Shown piece by piece: positions 7,664-16,330 of a stretch of 43,800 nt of DNA. Location: positions 13,480 to 57,279 of the forward strand of contig DOMY01000041.1 in assembly GCA_003509785.1 (NCBI GenBank), given 5' to 3'. The notes under the pieces were generated by a model. That model was not told where the DNA came from, made no database searches, and saw only the letters and a list, made by a program, of their open reading frames with translations. A program made the translations under genes and the position numbers. This DNA is from Gemmobacter sp. GTDB taxonomy: Bacteria; Pseudomonadota; Alphaproteobacteria; Rhodobacterales; Rhodobacteraceae. Positions within the stretch are counted from its first letter, which is position 1. Every line of letters starts with the position of its first letter.

Positions 7664-8158
7664 ATGACCGAGGCCAATGGCGCGACGCCCGGCGCAGCCC
7701 CGCAAGTGAAGATGAGCGTGCTTGCACAATATGTGCGCGATATGTCGTTCGAAAACATGGTGGCCCAGAAGGGCCTGACGAATGGCGACGTGCAGCCAGA
7801 TATTCAGGTGGCCGTAAGTCTGGACGCCCGTAAGCGCCCTGCGGATCACCAGTATGAGGTGATCAACAAGTTTCGCGTCACGTCGAAGAACAAAGTCGGT
7901 GGCGAAACGCTGTTCCTGCTGGAGCTGGAATATGGTGGCATCTTTCATGTGGAAGGCGTGCCCGATGAACAGCTGCACCCCTTCCTGCTGATCGAATGCC
8001 CGCGCCTGCTGTTTCCGTTCGTGCGGCGTATTATCTCGGATGTGACGCGTGATGGTGGCTTCCCGCCGCTGAACATCGATACGGTGGATTATCTGGCCCT
8101 GTATCGGCAGGAGCTGGCACGCCGGGCACAGGCTCAGCAGCCAGAACAGGTGCAGTGA
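7664..8158 (+). CDS. secB: Protein-export chaperone SecB
   Basis: Tetrameric cytosolic chaperone that keeps preproteins unfolded and hands them to SecA. It has 164 residues from ATG 7664, preceded by GGAGAG. The family signatures YVRDMSFENMVAQKG and LELEYGGIFHVEGVP are present, followed by ECPRLLFPFVRRIISDVTRDGGFPP. The C-terminal tail is basic and glutamine-rich (ARRAQAQQPEQVQ). Its TGA abuts the reverse-complement TGA of dnaQ with no spacer (TGATCA at 8156-8161). Confidence 0.97.
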   Translation: MTEANGATPGAAPQVKMSVLAQYVRDMSFENMVAQKGLTNGDVQPDIQVAVSLDARKRPADHQYEVINKFRVTSKNKVGGETLFLLELEYGGIFHVEGVPDEQLHPFLLIECPRLLFPFVRRIISDVTRDGGFPPLNIDTVDYLALYRQELARRAQAQQPEQVQ

Positions 8159-8857
8159 TCAGCTGCGTTTGAACCAGATCGCACTGTCGCCCATCTTTGC
8201 CACAAAGGCCTGATGGGCGGCGGTTTCCTCTTCGGTCAACCGTGGAGGCAACGCAGATGGGCGCGGGCGTGGGCGCCAGGATGGATCTGCTGTCGTATCG
8301 ACAATTTGCCGCACCGCCGGTGCAGATGCCAGAACCAGATCGGGTTGCCGACCGCCGATCAGTTCCAGATAGACCTCTGCCAGAATTTCACTATCAAGCA
8401 AGGCGCCGTGCTTTTCGCGCATCGAATTGTCGATGCCAAAACGGCGACAGAGCGCGTCCAGCGAGGCAGGCGAGCCCGGAAATTTTCTGCGGGCCATCGC
8501 CACAGTATCCAGCGCCTGATCATTGGGCAGCGTGGGAAAACCATGGGTCCGCAATTCCCAGTTCAGGAATTTCATGTCGAAAGCAGCGTTGTGGATGATC
8601 ATCTTCGACGTGCCGACGAAATCGAGAAAGTTCTGTGCCTCTTGCCGGAACAACGGTTTGTCGCGCAGAAAATCATCCCCCAGACCATGCACCTCGAATG
8701 CTTCTTTTGGCATGGGGCGCTGAGGGTTGAGGTATACGTGAAAGGTGCGGCCCGTGGGGAGGTGGTTCAACAGTTCTACCGCACCGATTTCAACGATGCG
8801 GTGGCCTTCGGACGGCTCGAACCCCGTGGTTTCGGTATCAAGGACGATTTCACGCAT
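8159..8857 (-). CDS. dnaQ: DNA polymerase III epsilon subunit (3'-5' proofreading exonuclease)
   Basis: Proofreading subunit of the replicative polymerase. It has 232 residues. The DEDDh exonuclease motifs are Exo I VLDTETTGFEP (residues 5-15), Exo II IIHNAAFDMKFL and Exo III EKHGALLDSEIL. The C-terminal part from about residue 185 binds the alpha subunit and is proline/arginine-rich. It is the last gene of the leftward maf-aroE-coaE-dnaQ run and overlaps coaE by 8 bp. Three essential genes sharing one overlapping transcript beside the putative origin is the usual alphaproteobacterial arrangement. Confidence 0.96.
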   Translation of the reverse strand: MREIVLDTETTGFEPSEGHRIVEIGAVELLNHLPTGRTFHVYLNPQRPMPKEAFEVHGLGDDFLRDKPLFRQEAQNFLDFVGTSKMIIHNAAFDMKFLNWELRTHGFPTLPNDQALDTVAMARRKFPGSPASLDALCRRFGIDNSMREKHGALLDSEILAEVYLELIGGRQPDLVLASAPAVRQIVDTTADPSWRPRPRPSALPPRLTEEETAAHQAFVAKMGDSAIWFKRS

Positions 8858-9443
8858 GGCGGGTTTCCCGGATATAGGCGATCAGTGCCTCGACCGCCGC
8901 TTCGACGGCACGCAAGCTGAGCGTTTCTATGATGTGATTGGCGCGCGCGCGCTTTTCTGAATCAGGCATCTGACGTGCCAGTATCAAGGCAAACTGTGCC
9001 TCGGTCATGCCGGGACGTGCCAGAACGCGGGCGCGCTGCAACTCTGCTGGGGCCGTGACCAGCAGCACTGCATCCATTTCAGATTCTGACTTCTTTTCAA
9101 ACAGCAAGGGAATGTCGAATACAGCAATATCAGCAGTACATTCCTGCAGAAAATCAGCGCGATCCTGCGCGACCAATGGGTGTATGATGGCCTCCAGCCG
9201 AGGCAGTTGCGCAGGATCTGCCTGAAGCAACCGCTTCAACGTTTCACGTGAAACACTCCCGTCTTGCACGGCGGCCGGAAAAACAGCCCCCAAGGGGGCG
9301 ACCCCAGCGCCACCACTCGCATAGAGCCGATGAACTGCAGCGTCAGCATCCCAGACTGGAAGACCTGCCCTGCGAAAGAAATCTGCTGTGGTGGATTTTC
9401 CCATACCGATGGAACCGGTAAGGCCAAGGCGAAAGGTTTTCAT
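8850..9443 (-). CDS. coaE: Dephospho-CoA kinase
   Basis: Catalyses the last step of coenzyme A synthesis (ATP-dependent 3'-phosphorylation of dephospho-CoA). It has 197 residues. The P-loop GSIGMGKSTTADFF is at residues 10-23, followed by DADAAVHRLY (substrate-binding DAD) and IIHPLV. Residues GSVSRETLKR are encoded by a 15/16 parS-like sequence (9240-9255), so the protein carries the VSRET peptide in the variable segment before the conserved IIHP region. It overlaps aroE by 4 bp (ATGA) and dnaQ by 8 bp. Confidence 0.96.
   Translation of the reverse strand: MKTFRLGLTGSIGMGKSTTADFFRRAGLPVWDADAAVHRLYASGGAGVAPLGAVFPAAVQDGSVSRETLKRLLQADPAQLPRLEAIIHPLVAQDRADFLQECTADIAVFDIPLLFEKKSESEMDAVLLVTAPAELQRARVLARPGMTEAQFALILARQMPDSEKRARANHIIETLSLRAVEAAVEALIAYIRETRHA
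9240..9255. other. parS-like site inside coaE (15/16)
   Basis: CGTTTCACGTGAAACA differs from the parS palindrome TGTTTCACGTGAAACA only in the first base. It lies about 1.6 kb left of the putative origin and encodes VSRET in coaE. ParB-binding consensus sequences tolerate single changes at the ends, so it is probably bound, perhaps more weakly than the perfect copies. Confidence 0.8.
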
Positions 9444-10279
9444 AGGCCCAATACGGCCTTGCGTGTTGCCTCGTCAACCTCTGGCCGCTGACCGAACCAT
9501 CGTTCAAAACCTGGCGCGGCCTGATGCAGAAGCATCCCCAGCCCGTCCACGATCGTCGCGCCAGCCTCTTCGGCTTCGATCAGGAATTGGGTTTTCAACG
9601 GTGTGTAGACGATATCCGTGGCAAGCGTTCCACGCTCGACCGCCTCAAGCGAAATACCCAAGTCTGGCTTGCCTGTCATGCCCAGTGCAGTTGTGTTCAC
9701 CACTGTGGCCGCCCCGTCGAGCATCCGTCCAGCCTGCGTCCAATCCCAGACAGTGACCTTCGCGCCAAAATCCGCGCGAAAGGCCTCGGCACGGGCGCGG
9801 GTTCTGTTCGCGATACGAATTTCTGGCACACCAACCTCGATCAGCGCAGCAACCACGGCGCGGGCGGCACCACCAGCCCCCAGAACAGCTGCAGACCCAA
9901 CAGATGGCACCCAATGTGGCGCATTCTGGCGCAGATTTGCAATGAATCCGGCGCCATCTGTGTTGTCTGCATGTATCTTGCCATCTTTGCGGAAGATCAG
10001 CGTATTGGCCGCACCGATCAAGGCAGCCCGGTCTGTGACAATATCAGCCAGCGCCAGAACTGCTTCCTTGTGCGGGATGGTGACATTGATACCGACAAAA
10101 CCCAGCTTCGGCAGCATCTTCAATGCATCGGGCAGATCACCCTGGCTGATATCCATCGGGATATAGTGGCCTTTAATACCATAACGTTTCAGCCAGAAGC
10201 CGTGCAGCGCGGGCGAGCGGCTGTGCGCGACAGGATGGCCGATAACACCAGCAAGAGGGATGCGCGGATGGTCGGTCAT
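9440..10279 (-). CDS. aroE: Shikimate dehydrogenase (NADP+)
   Basis: Reduces 3-dehydroshikimate to shikimate in the aromatic amino acid pathway. It has 279 residues. N-terminal substrate domain: GVIGHPVAHSRSPALHGFWL (shikimate-binding SxS) and INVTIPHKEAVL with the catalytic lysine. NADP domain: AVLGAGGAARAVVAAL, then IANRTRARAEAF. C-terminal DGLGMLLHQAAPGFERWFG. All conserved catalytic elements are visible. It is coupled by 4-bp ATGA overlaps to maf upstream and coaE downstream. Confidence 0.97.
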   Translation of the reverse strand: MTDHPRIPLAGVIGHPVAHSRSPALHGFWLKRYGIKGHYIPMDISQGDLPDALKMLPKLGFVGINVTIPHKEAVLALADIVTDRAALIGAANTLIFRKDGKIHADNTDGAGFIANLRQNAPHWVPSVGSAAVLGAGGAARAVVAALIEVGVPEIRIANRTRARAEAFRADFGAKVTVWDWTQAGRMLDGAATVVNTTALGMTGKPDLGISLEAVERGTLATDIVYTPLKTQFLIEAEEAGATIVDGLGMLLHQAAPGFERWFGQRPEVDEATRKAVLGL

Positions 10280-10887
10280 GATGCGATGAAACCTCTTGCT
10301 TCAAGGTAGGACAGCAGGGGCAGCAGGGGCAGCCCTAGAATGGTAAAGTAGTCGCCTTCGATGCGACTGAAAAGGCGCACACCTTCTTCTTCAAGCTTAT
10401 AGCAGCCTACAGAATGGCGGATACTGTCCCAGTTACGGGAAAGATAATCTTCAAGCCAAATGTCGGAAAAACTGCGCATCGTCAGATCAGCGCGACTGAC
10501 ATGTCGCCAAACTGGTTCTCCGCGATCATACAGCACGAGGGCAGAGAGCAGACGATGGGGCTTGCCACGCATCTGCTGCAACTGCACTCTCGCGTTGTCC
10601 AACGTTTCGGGCTTGCCCCAGACACGGCGATCAAATTCCAGCACCTGATCACATCCCAAGACGAGCGCATCCAGATGCCGCTCTGCGATCTTGCGCGCCT
10701 TCATCTCGGCCAGAGTATCAGCAATGTCACGCGGCTGCGCACCCTCTGACTCAAGCGCCTGGCGGATGGTCTCTTCATCGACACGCGGGGCCTGGGGAAC
10801 GACATCGAGGCCTGCATTCTGCAGCAGGGAAAGCCGGATGGCAGAGCTGGATGCGAGCAAAAACCTGCGGGGTGCTATGGGGGTCAT
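10276..10887 (-). CDS. Maf/YceF family nucleotide pyrophosphatase
   Basis: A 203-residue Maf-superfamily protein that hydrolyses modified or non-canonical NTPs to NMPs. It shows LLASSSAIRLSLLQNAGL (residues 10-27), the glutamate/lysine region RVDEETIRQ and GCDQVLEFDRRVWGKP. The Asp-Gln pair in GCDQV is what the YceF branch (7-methyl-GTP pyrophosphatase) carries, whereas classic Maf/YhdE (dTTP/UTP) has Asp-Thr or Asp-Ser there. The subfamily call is therefore inference from one motif. It is the first gene of the leftward maf-aroE-coaE-dnaQ run and starts at the left edge of the putative origin. Confidence 0.9.
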   Translation of the reverse strand: MTPIAPRRFLLASSSAIRLSLLQNAGLDVVPQAPRVDEETIRQALESEGAQPRDIADTLAEMKARKIAERHLDALVLGCDQVLEFDRRVWGKPETLDNARVQLQQMRGKPHRLLSALVLYDRGEPVWRHVSRADLTMRSFSDIWLEDYLSRNWDSIRHSVGCYKLEEEGVRLFSRIEGDYFTILGLPLLPLLSYLEARGFIAS

Positions 10888-11289
10888 CCTGTGGAAAATC
10901 CTGCTTTGTTCTTGACGTTTGAATCCGGGTAACTGGGCTATTCGAGGTCAGCTGTGATGGAGAGCCCAAATTTGTCAAGTTGCCGTCCCCGGTTTTCCAC
11001 CTGTGTGAAGTTGCCCAAGGCAAGACTGGAAAAAACCGTTACCCACAGCTGCGGGAAAACTGTAGCGCAAGATAAGCAGAAGAAAGAAATCTCGTAAAGC
11101 TTTGGCAAAAAGGCTGATTCTCATATCTCAGCTTACAGATCTTGCACAAACACAGGCAATCTTATCCACCGAAAACAGCGTGTGGAGAACTTTGGGGAGG
11201 GTGAGAGATGTCCAGTTATCCCTGCGACCTACTACATCATTCCTTTTCTTATATCTTTCTTTAAGAAGAAGAGAGATGGAGGAGCTTCG
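10888..11289. other. Putative chromosomal replication origin (oriC)
   Basis: This 402-bp gap is the only non-coding stretch above 300 bp and separates divergent core operons. It contains several sequences close to the DnaA box TTATCCACA: TGTGGAAAA (10890-10898, reverse, 8/9), TTTTCCACC (10993-11001, 7/9), TTACCCACA (11039-11047, 8/9), TTATCCACC (11162-11170, 8/9), TGTGGAGAA (11181-11189, reverse, 8/9) and a weak TTATCCCTG (11216-11224). Two A/T-rich tracts (about 11069-11112 and 11236-11276) could be the unwinding element. GANTC methylation sites occur at its left end and near 11115. Alphaproteobacterial origins commonly lie beside the hem/rho/mnmE/par block, as here. No protein-coding frame is convincing inside it. 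Confidence 0.7.
11162..11189. promoter_or_regulatory. Inverted pair of DnaA boxes in putative oriC
   Basis: TTATCCACC and TGTGGAGAA face each other across a 10-bp spacer. Each matches 8 of 9 bases of the DnaA consensus. They stand about 50-70 bp left of the pyrimidine/A-T-rich tract at 11236-11276, a layout suitable for DnaA oligomer nucleation next to an unwinding region. Confidence 0.6.
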
Positions 11290-11739
11290 ATGGGCGATTT
11301 TCTGGCAGAGTACTATGTCTGGACCAAGTTCCTGCATGTGATTTCCGTCATCAGCTGGATGGCAGGGCTGTTCTATCTGCCCAGGCTGTTCGTCTATCAC
11401 GCCGAAGAGGTGGGTTCTGGAAATGGCACTGACCTGCTGTTCCAGACGATGGAGCGGCGCCTGCTGCGGGCGATCATGAATCCAGCGATGATCGCCACCT
11501 GGGTTTTCGGTTTGGCGCTGGTGTTCACGCCCGGGATTGTTGACTGGAGCATGGTCTGGCCTTGGACCAAGGCAGCCAGCGTGATCGCAATGACATGGTT
11601 TCACCATTGGCTTGGTTTGCGCCGCAAGGATTTTGCAGAGGGTCAGAACAGGCTGGCCGGGCGTCGCTACCGGATGATGAACGAAGTGCCGACATTGTTG
11701 ATGCTTGTCATCGTGGCCTCTGTCATCGTGAAGTTCTGA
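11290..11739 (+). CDS. hemJ: Protoporphyrinogen IX oxidase HemJ
   Basis: Membrane enzyme that oxidises protoporphyrinogen IX to protoporphyrin IX in heme synthesis (the HemJ type, unrelated to HemG/HemY). It has 149 residues from ATG 11290 with GGAGG upstream. The hydrophobic segments are YYVWTKFLHVISVISWMAG (containing the conserved histidine), AIMNPAMIATWVFGLALVF and a C-terminal helix LLMLVIVASVIVKF. FYLPRLFVYHAEE and KAASVIAMTWFHHWL are typical HemJ motifs. It is the first gene right of the putative origin. The usual alphaproteobacterial neighbour hemE is not between it and the origin. Confidence 0.93.
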   Translation: MGDFLAEYYVWTKFLHVISVISWMAGLFYLPRLFVYHAEEVGSGNGTDLLFQTMERRLLRAIMNPAMIATWVFGLALVFTPGIVDWSMVWPWTKAASVIAMTWFHHWLGLRRKDFAEGQNRLAGRRYRMMNEVPTLLMLVIVASVIVKF

Positions 11740-11744
11740 AAACA

Positions 11745-11773
11745 TTGACTCGGATCGTGTTAGGCCCTATGGC
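11745..11773 (+). promoter_or_regulatory. Weak candidate rho promoter
   Basis: TTGACT (11745-11750), a 17-bp spacer, then TATGGC (11768-11773). The -35 is good and the -10 matches only three positions. It lies just after the hemJ stop and about 90 bp before the rho ATG, leaving room for a structured leader. Confidence 0.3.
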
Positions 11774-11783
11774 AGCCAATGCA

Positions 11784-11843
11784 GGGCCGTCCGGCCCATA
11801 GCATTTCCCGAATGACATGACAGATTGCCTGGTATTTCAGGCA
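11784..11843 (+). promoter_or_regulatory. Two hairpins in the rho leader
   Basis: GGGCCG-TC-CGGCCC (11784-11797) and TGCCTG-GTATTT-CAGGCA (11826-11843) form perfect 6-bp stems in the 123-bp hemJ-rho gap. The second ends 19 bp before the rho ATG. Neither is followed by a U tract, so they are not plain terminators. Rho genes in other bacteria are autoregulated through their leaders, which makes an attenuation role possible. Confidence 0.4.
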
Positions 11844-11862
11844 TTGGATAAGCGGCTTCCAT

Positions 11863-13134
<1,272 letters not shown>

Positions 13135-13160
13135 GCCTTACTGGCCTTGGAGGAACAGAG

Positions 13161-14453
13161 ATGGATACGATCTTTGCCCTGGCTTCGGCCAGGGGCAGGG
13201 CGGGTGTTTCTGTAATCCGCCTTTCAGGTGCAGCATCACATATGGCTGTGCAAAACCTCACGCGGCTTCCTTTGCCAGAAAGCCATCGAGCGGCCGTACG
13301 TAGGCTGTACTCGGGTAACGAAGTTCTGGATGAGGCCTTGGTTCTGCTGTTTGACGCAGGTCGCAGCTTCACTGGTGAGCCTGTCGCCGAGTTGCAGGTT
13401 CATGGTTCTGTCGCAGTAGTATCTGCGATTTTGCGGGTTCTTGGAGATATTCCAGGCGTGCGCCTTGCAGAAGCCGGCGAATTTACACGCCGGGCGCTGG
13501 AAAATGGGCAGCTTGATCTCGTGCAGGTGGAGGGGCTTTCCGATCTGATCGAGGCTGAAACGGAAGCTCAGCGTCGGCAGGCGCTGCGCGTGTTTTCGGG
13601 CCATATCGGTCGCAAGGTGCAAGGCTGGCATGATCGGTTGTTGCGGGCAGCTGCCCTTCTTGAAGCTACAATTGATTTTGTTGACGAGGATGTGCCGGTA
13701 GATGTGACACCAGAGGTTCGACAGATACTATCAGGTCTTTTAGTCGAATTCCGATCAGAAGTGGCAGGATCTTCTGCCGCCGAGCGTATTCGTGACGGAT
13801 TCGAAGTGGCAATCATCGGCGCGCCTAATGCTGGAAAGTCGACGCTCTTGAATGCCCTGGCTGGGCGGGATGCGGCCATAACATCAGACGTTGCAGGTAC
13901 GACACGCGATGTTATTGAAGTGAGGATGGACCTGCGCGGTCTTCCTGTGACGTTGCTAGATACGGCAGGGCTGCGCGAGGCCGAGGACAAAGTCGAAGCC
14001 ATAGGAATATCAAGGGCAGTTGAGCGGGCTGCACGGGCTGATTTGCGGGTTTTTCTGCTGTCAGAACCTGATGAAGTGTTTGCCCTGCAACCCTTGGAAG
14101 ATGATCTAGTGGTGTTGGGTAAGGCTGACCTGCGCCAAGATGACACGCTGTTTTCCGTTTCCGGCACAACGGGCGTTGGGATAGATCGGCTTGTTGTTGA
14201 AATTGGCGATCGTCTGCAAAAGCTGAGTTCCAATGCCTCCACACTTGTGCGTGAACGCCATCGCAGGGCTGTTCTAGTCGCGATCCGGGGTTTGGAAAGC
14301 GCCGAAGCTGAGTTATGGATGGGGGCAGGCAGAATCGAACTCGCGGCTGAGGCTCTGCGAGAGGCGATCCGGGCCTTGGACTCATTGGTCGGCAAGATCG
14401 GGGTTGAGGATGTTCTGGGCGAAATCTTCGCCAATTTTTGTATCGGAAAGTAG
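13161..14453 (+). CDS. mnmE: tRNA uridine-5-carboxymethylaminomethyl modification GTPase MnmE
   Basis: Works with MnmG (next gene) to modify the wobble uridine of several tRNAs. It has 430 residues. The N-terminal tetrahydrofolate-binding domain starts DTIFALASARGRAGVSVIRL. The inserted G domain has GAPNAGKSTLLNAL (about 219-232), the potassium-loop/switch VAGTTRDVI and DTAGLRE. The C-terminus ends FANFCIGK with the catalytic cysteine. In MnmE the G domain is nested inside a helical domain, as seen here. Codon third positions look richer in A/T than in the urease or addAB genes. Two bases separate it from the mnmG ATG. Confidence 0.97.
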   Translation: MDTIFALASARGRAGVSVIRLSGAASHMAVQNLTRLPLPESHRAAVRRLYSGNEVLDEALVLLFDAGRSFTGEPVAELQVHGSVAVVSAILRVLGDIPGVRLAEAGEFTRRALENGQLDLVQVEGLSDLIEAETEAQRRQALRVFSGHIGRKVQGWHDRLLRAAALLEATIDFVDEDVPVDVTPEVRQILSGLLVEFRSEVAGSSAAERIRDGFEVAIIGAPNAGKSTLLNALAGRDAAITSDVAGTTRDVIEVRMDLRGLPVTLLDTAGLREAEDKVEAIGISRAVERAARADLRVFLLSEPDEVFALQPLEDDLVVLGKADLRQDDTLFSVSGTTGVGIDRLVVEIGDRLQKLSSNASTLVRERHRRAVLVAIRGLESAEAELWMGAGRIELAAEALREAIRALDSLVGKIGVEDVLGEIFANFCIGK

Positions 14454-14455
14454 GG

Positions 14456-16330
14456 ATGTTTCACGTGAAACATTTTCAGGTAATTGTCATCGGTGCTGGT
14501 CATGCCGGGTGCGAGGCAGCCGCTGCTTCCGCACGGATGGGTGCACAAACTGCAATTGTCACACTGCGAAAGCATGATATCGGCACCATGTCCTGCAATC
14601 CTGCAATCGGGGGGCTGGGAAAGGGCCATCTGGTGCGCGAGATTGACGCGATGGATGGTGTAATGGGTGTTGTGGCAGATCGGGCTGGAATTCAGTTCCG
14701 TCTTCTGAATCGCCGCAAGGGACCAGCAGTGCAGGGGCCAAGAGCCCAGGCGGATCGCAAGATCTATCGATCTGCGATGTCAGAAATACTTTCGACGATG
14801 CAGAATTTGACCATCATTGAAGGTGAAGTGAGTGACCTTTTGATGCAGGGCAACCGTGTCACCGGGGTGTGCCTTGCTGATGGGACACAGGTTCACTCAT
14901 CGACGGTGATCTTGACTGCAGGCACGTTTCTCAACGGCATCATCCATATAGGGGATGTGCGGCATAGTGCCGGCCGTATGGGCGACAAGCCGTCAATTGC
15001 GCTTGCTGAACGTCTGGAAGAGTTTTCAATTGCGCGTGGTCGTCTGAAAACTGGAACTCCCCCCCGCTTGGACGGCACAACAATTCGCTGGGACCAGCTG
15101 GACAAGCAGCTTGGCGATGATGAACCAACGATGTTCTCGTTCCACAACCGCCGCCCCTTTGTGCGGCAGATCGCTTGTGGCATTACCCATACCAATAGCA
15201 AAACGCATGACATTGTTCGGGCGAACCTTGATCGCTCTGCCATGTATGGTGGGCATATCGAGGGGGTAGGGCCGCGCTATTGCCCTTCGATCGAGGACAA
15301 GGTAGTTCGCTTTGCCGACAAGGACAGCCATCAGGTTTTCCTGGAGCCAGAGGGGCTGGAGGATACCACTGTTTATCCGAATGGAATTTCAAGCTCCTTG
15401 CCTGTTGAAGTGCAAGAAGCGTATGTGCGTTCTATCCTAGGGTTGGAGGATGTGCGCATCCTCCAGCCTGCTTATGCTATTGAATACGATTATTTCGACC
15501 CTCGCGATCTGGTGCCGACACTTGAGAGCAAATCGGTGCCCGCATTGTATTTCGCTGGGCAGATCAATGGAACCACTGGCTACGAGGAAGCTGCGGCGCA
15601 GGGACTTGTGGCTGGTTTGAATGCGGCTGCTGCTGCGTTGGGGCGTGATCCGATCCATTTCTCGCGAACACAAAGCTATATCGGCGTGATGATCGACGAT
15701 CTTCTTGGTCGTGGTGTGACAGAACCCTATCGAATGTTCACCTCTCGGGCCGAGTTTCGCCTAACGCTACGCGCAGACAATGCAGATCAAAGGCTAACGC
15801 CATTTGCACTGAATATAGGCTGCGTAAGTGAGAAAAGGCGCACGTTGTTTGGTCGTAAGATAGAGCAGATCGAAGCAGGGAAGGCGGCACTTTCGGCTGT
15901 TCGATTGTCGGCAAAGGAAGCAGAAGCCATCGGTATCGCTGTCAGCCGTGATGGAGCAAAACGTTCTGCGCTGGAGCTTATGGCTTATCCTGATGCGGAA
16001 GTGAGTGCATTCGGGCAGGTTTGTTCAATCTTTGCTGGACTTGAAGCAGATATTCAGGCCCAGATCAAAACGGAAGCTCTCTATGCTCAGTATGCTGATC
16101 GCCAGTTTTCTGATGCTGCAGCTGTTCGTCGTGATGAATATCTTGAGATTCCACTGGATTTTGATTTTTCAGCACTTTCCGGTCTTTCTGGTGAACTCAA
16201 GCAGAAGCTTCAGCGGTATCGGCCCAGCAATATCGCACAGGCTGGGCGGATAGAAGGTATGACCCCTGCTGCACTTGTGCTGATCCTAGCTCATCTCCGC
16301 AAGGCTGGGTTGAAGGCAGTTGGAGCATGA
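14456..16330 (+). CDS. mnmG: tRNA uridine-5-carboxymethylaminomethyl modification enzyme MnmG
   Basis: FAD-dependent partner of MnmE in wobble-uridine modification. It has 624 residues. The start is ATG 14456, just after the mnmE stop; it yields MFHVKHFQVIVIGAGHAGCE, with the family FAD-binding GAGHAG motif immediately following. Other landmarks are SCNPAIGGLGKGHLVREIDA (catalytic cysteine region), GTFLNGIIHIG, CPSIEDKVVRF and YVRSILGLEDVRILQPAYAIE. The first six codons form the parS palindrome, so FHVKH replaces the variable N-terminal residues of other MnmG proteins. It overlaps rsmG in an ATGA. Confidence 0.97.
   Translation: MFHVKHFQVIVIGAGHAGCEAAAASARMGAQTAIVTLRKHDIGTMSCNPAIGGLGKGHLVREIDAMDGVMGVVADRAGIQFRLLNRRKGPAVQGPRAQADRKIYRSAMSEILSTMQNLTIIEGEVSDLLMQGNRVTGVCLADGTQVHSSTVILTAGTFLNGIIHIGDVRHSAGRMGDKPSIALAERLEEFSIARGRLKTGTPPRLDGTTIRWDQLDKQLGDDEPTMFSFHNRRPFVRQIACGITHTNSKTHDIVRANLDRSAMYGGHIEGVGPRYCPSIEDKVVRFADKDSHQVFLEPEGLEDTTVYPNGISSSLPVEVQEAYVRSILGLEDVRILQPAYAIEYDYFDPRDLVPTLESKSVPALYFAGQINGTTGYEEAAAQGLVAGLNAAAAALGRDPIHFSRTQSYIGVMIDDLLGRGVTEPYRMFTSRAEFRLTLRADNADQRLTPFALNIGCVSEKRRTLFGRKIEQIEAGKAALSAVRLSAKEAEAIGIAVSRDGAKRSALELMAYPDAEVSAFGQVCSIFAGLEADIQAQIKTEALYAQYADRQFSDAAAVRRDEYLEIPLDFDFSALSGLSGELKQKLQRYRPSNIAQAGRIEGMTPAALVLILAHLRKAGLKAVGA
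14457..14472. other. parS site (perfect) at the mnmG start
   Basis: Exact TGTTTCACGTGAAACA. With flanking bases it forms an 18-bp perfect palindrome (14456-14473) whose left end is the mnmG ATG. It encodes FHVKH and lies about 3.4 kb right of the putative origin and 2.5 kb left of parA. The sequence is the well-known chromosomal ParB-binding site. Confidence 0.95.

Noticed and set aside
13568..14629. Long minus-strand frame opposite mnmE/mnmG
   Set aside because: Serine/arginine-rich low-complexity translation with no motif; mnmE and the mnmG start are firmly supported on the other strand.
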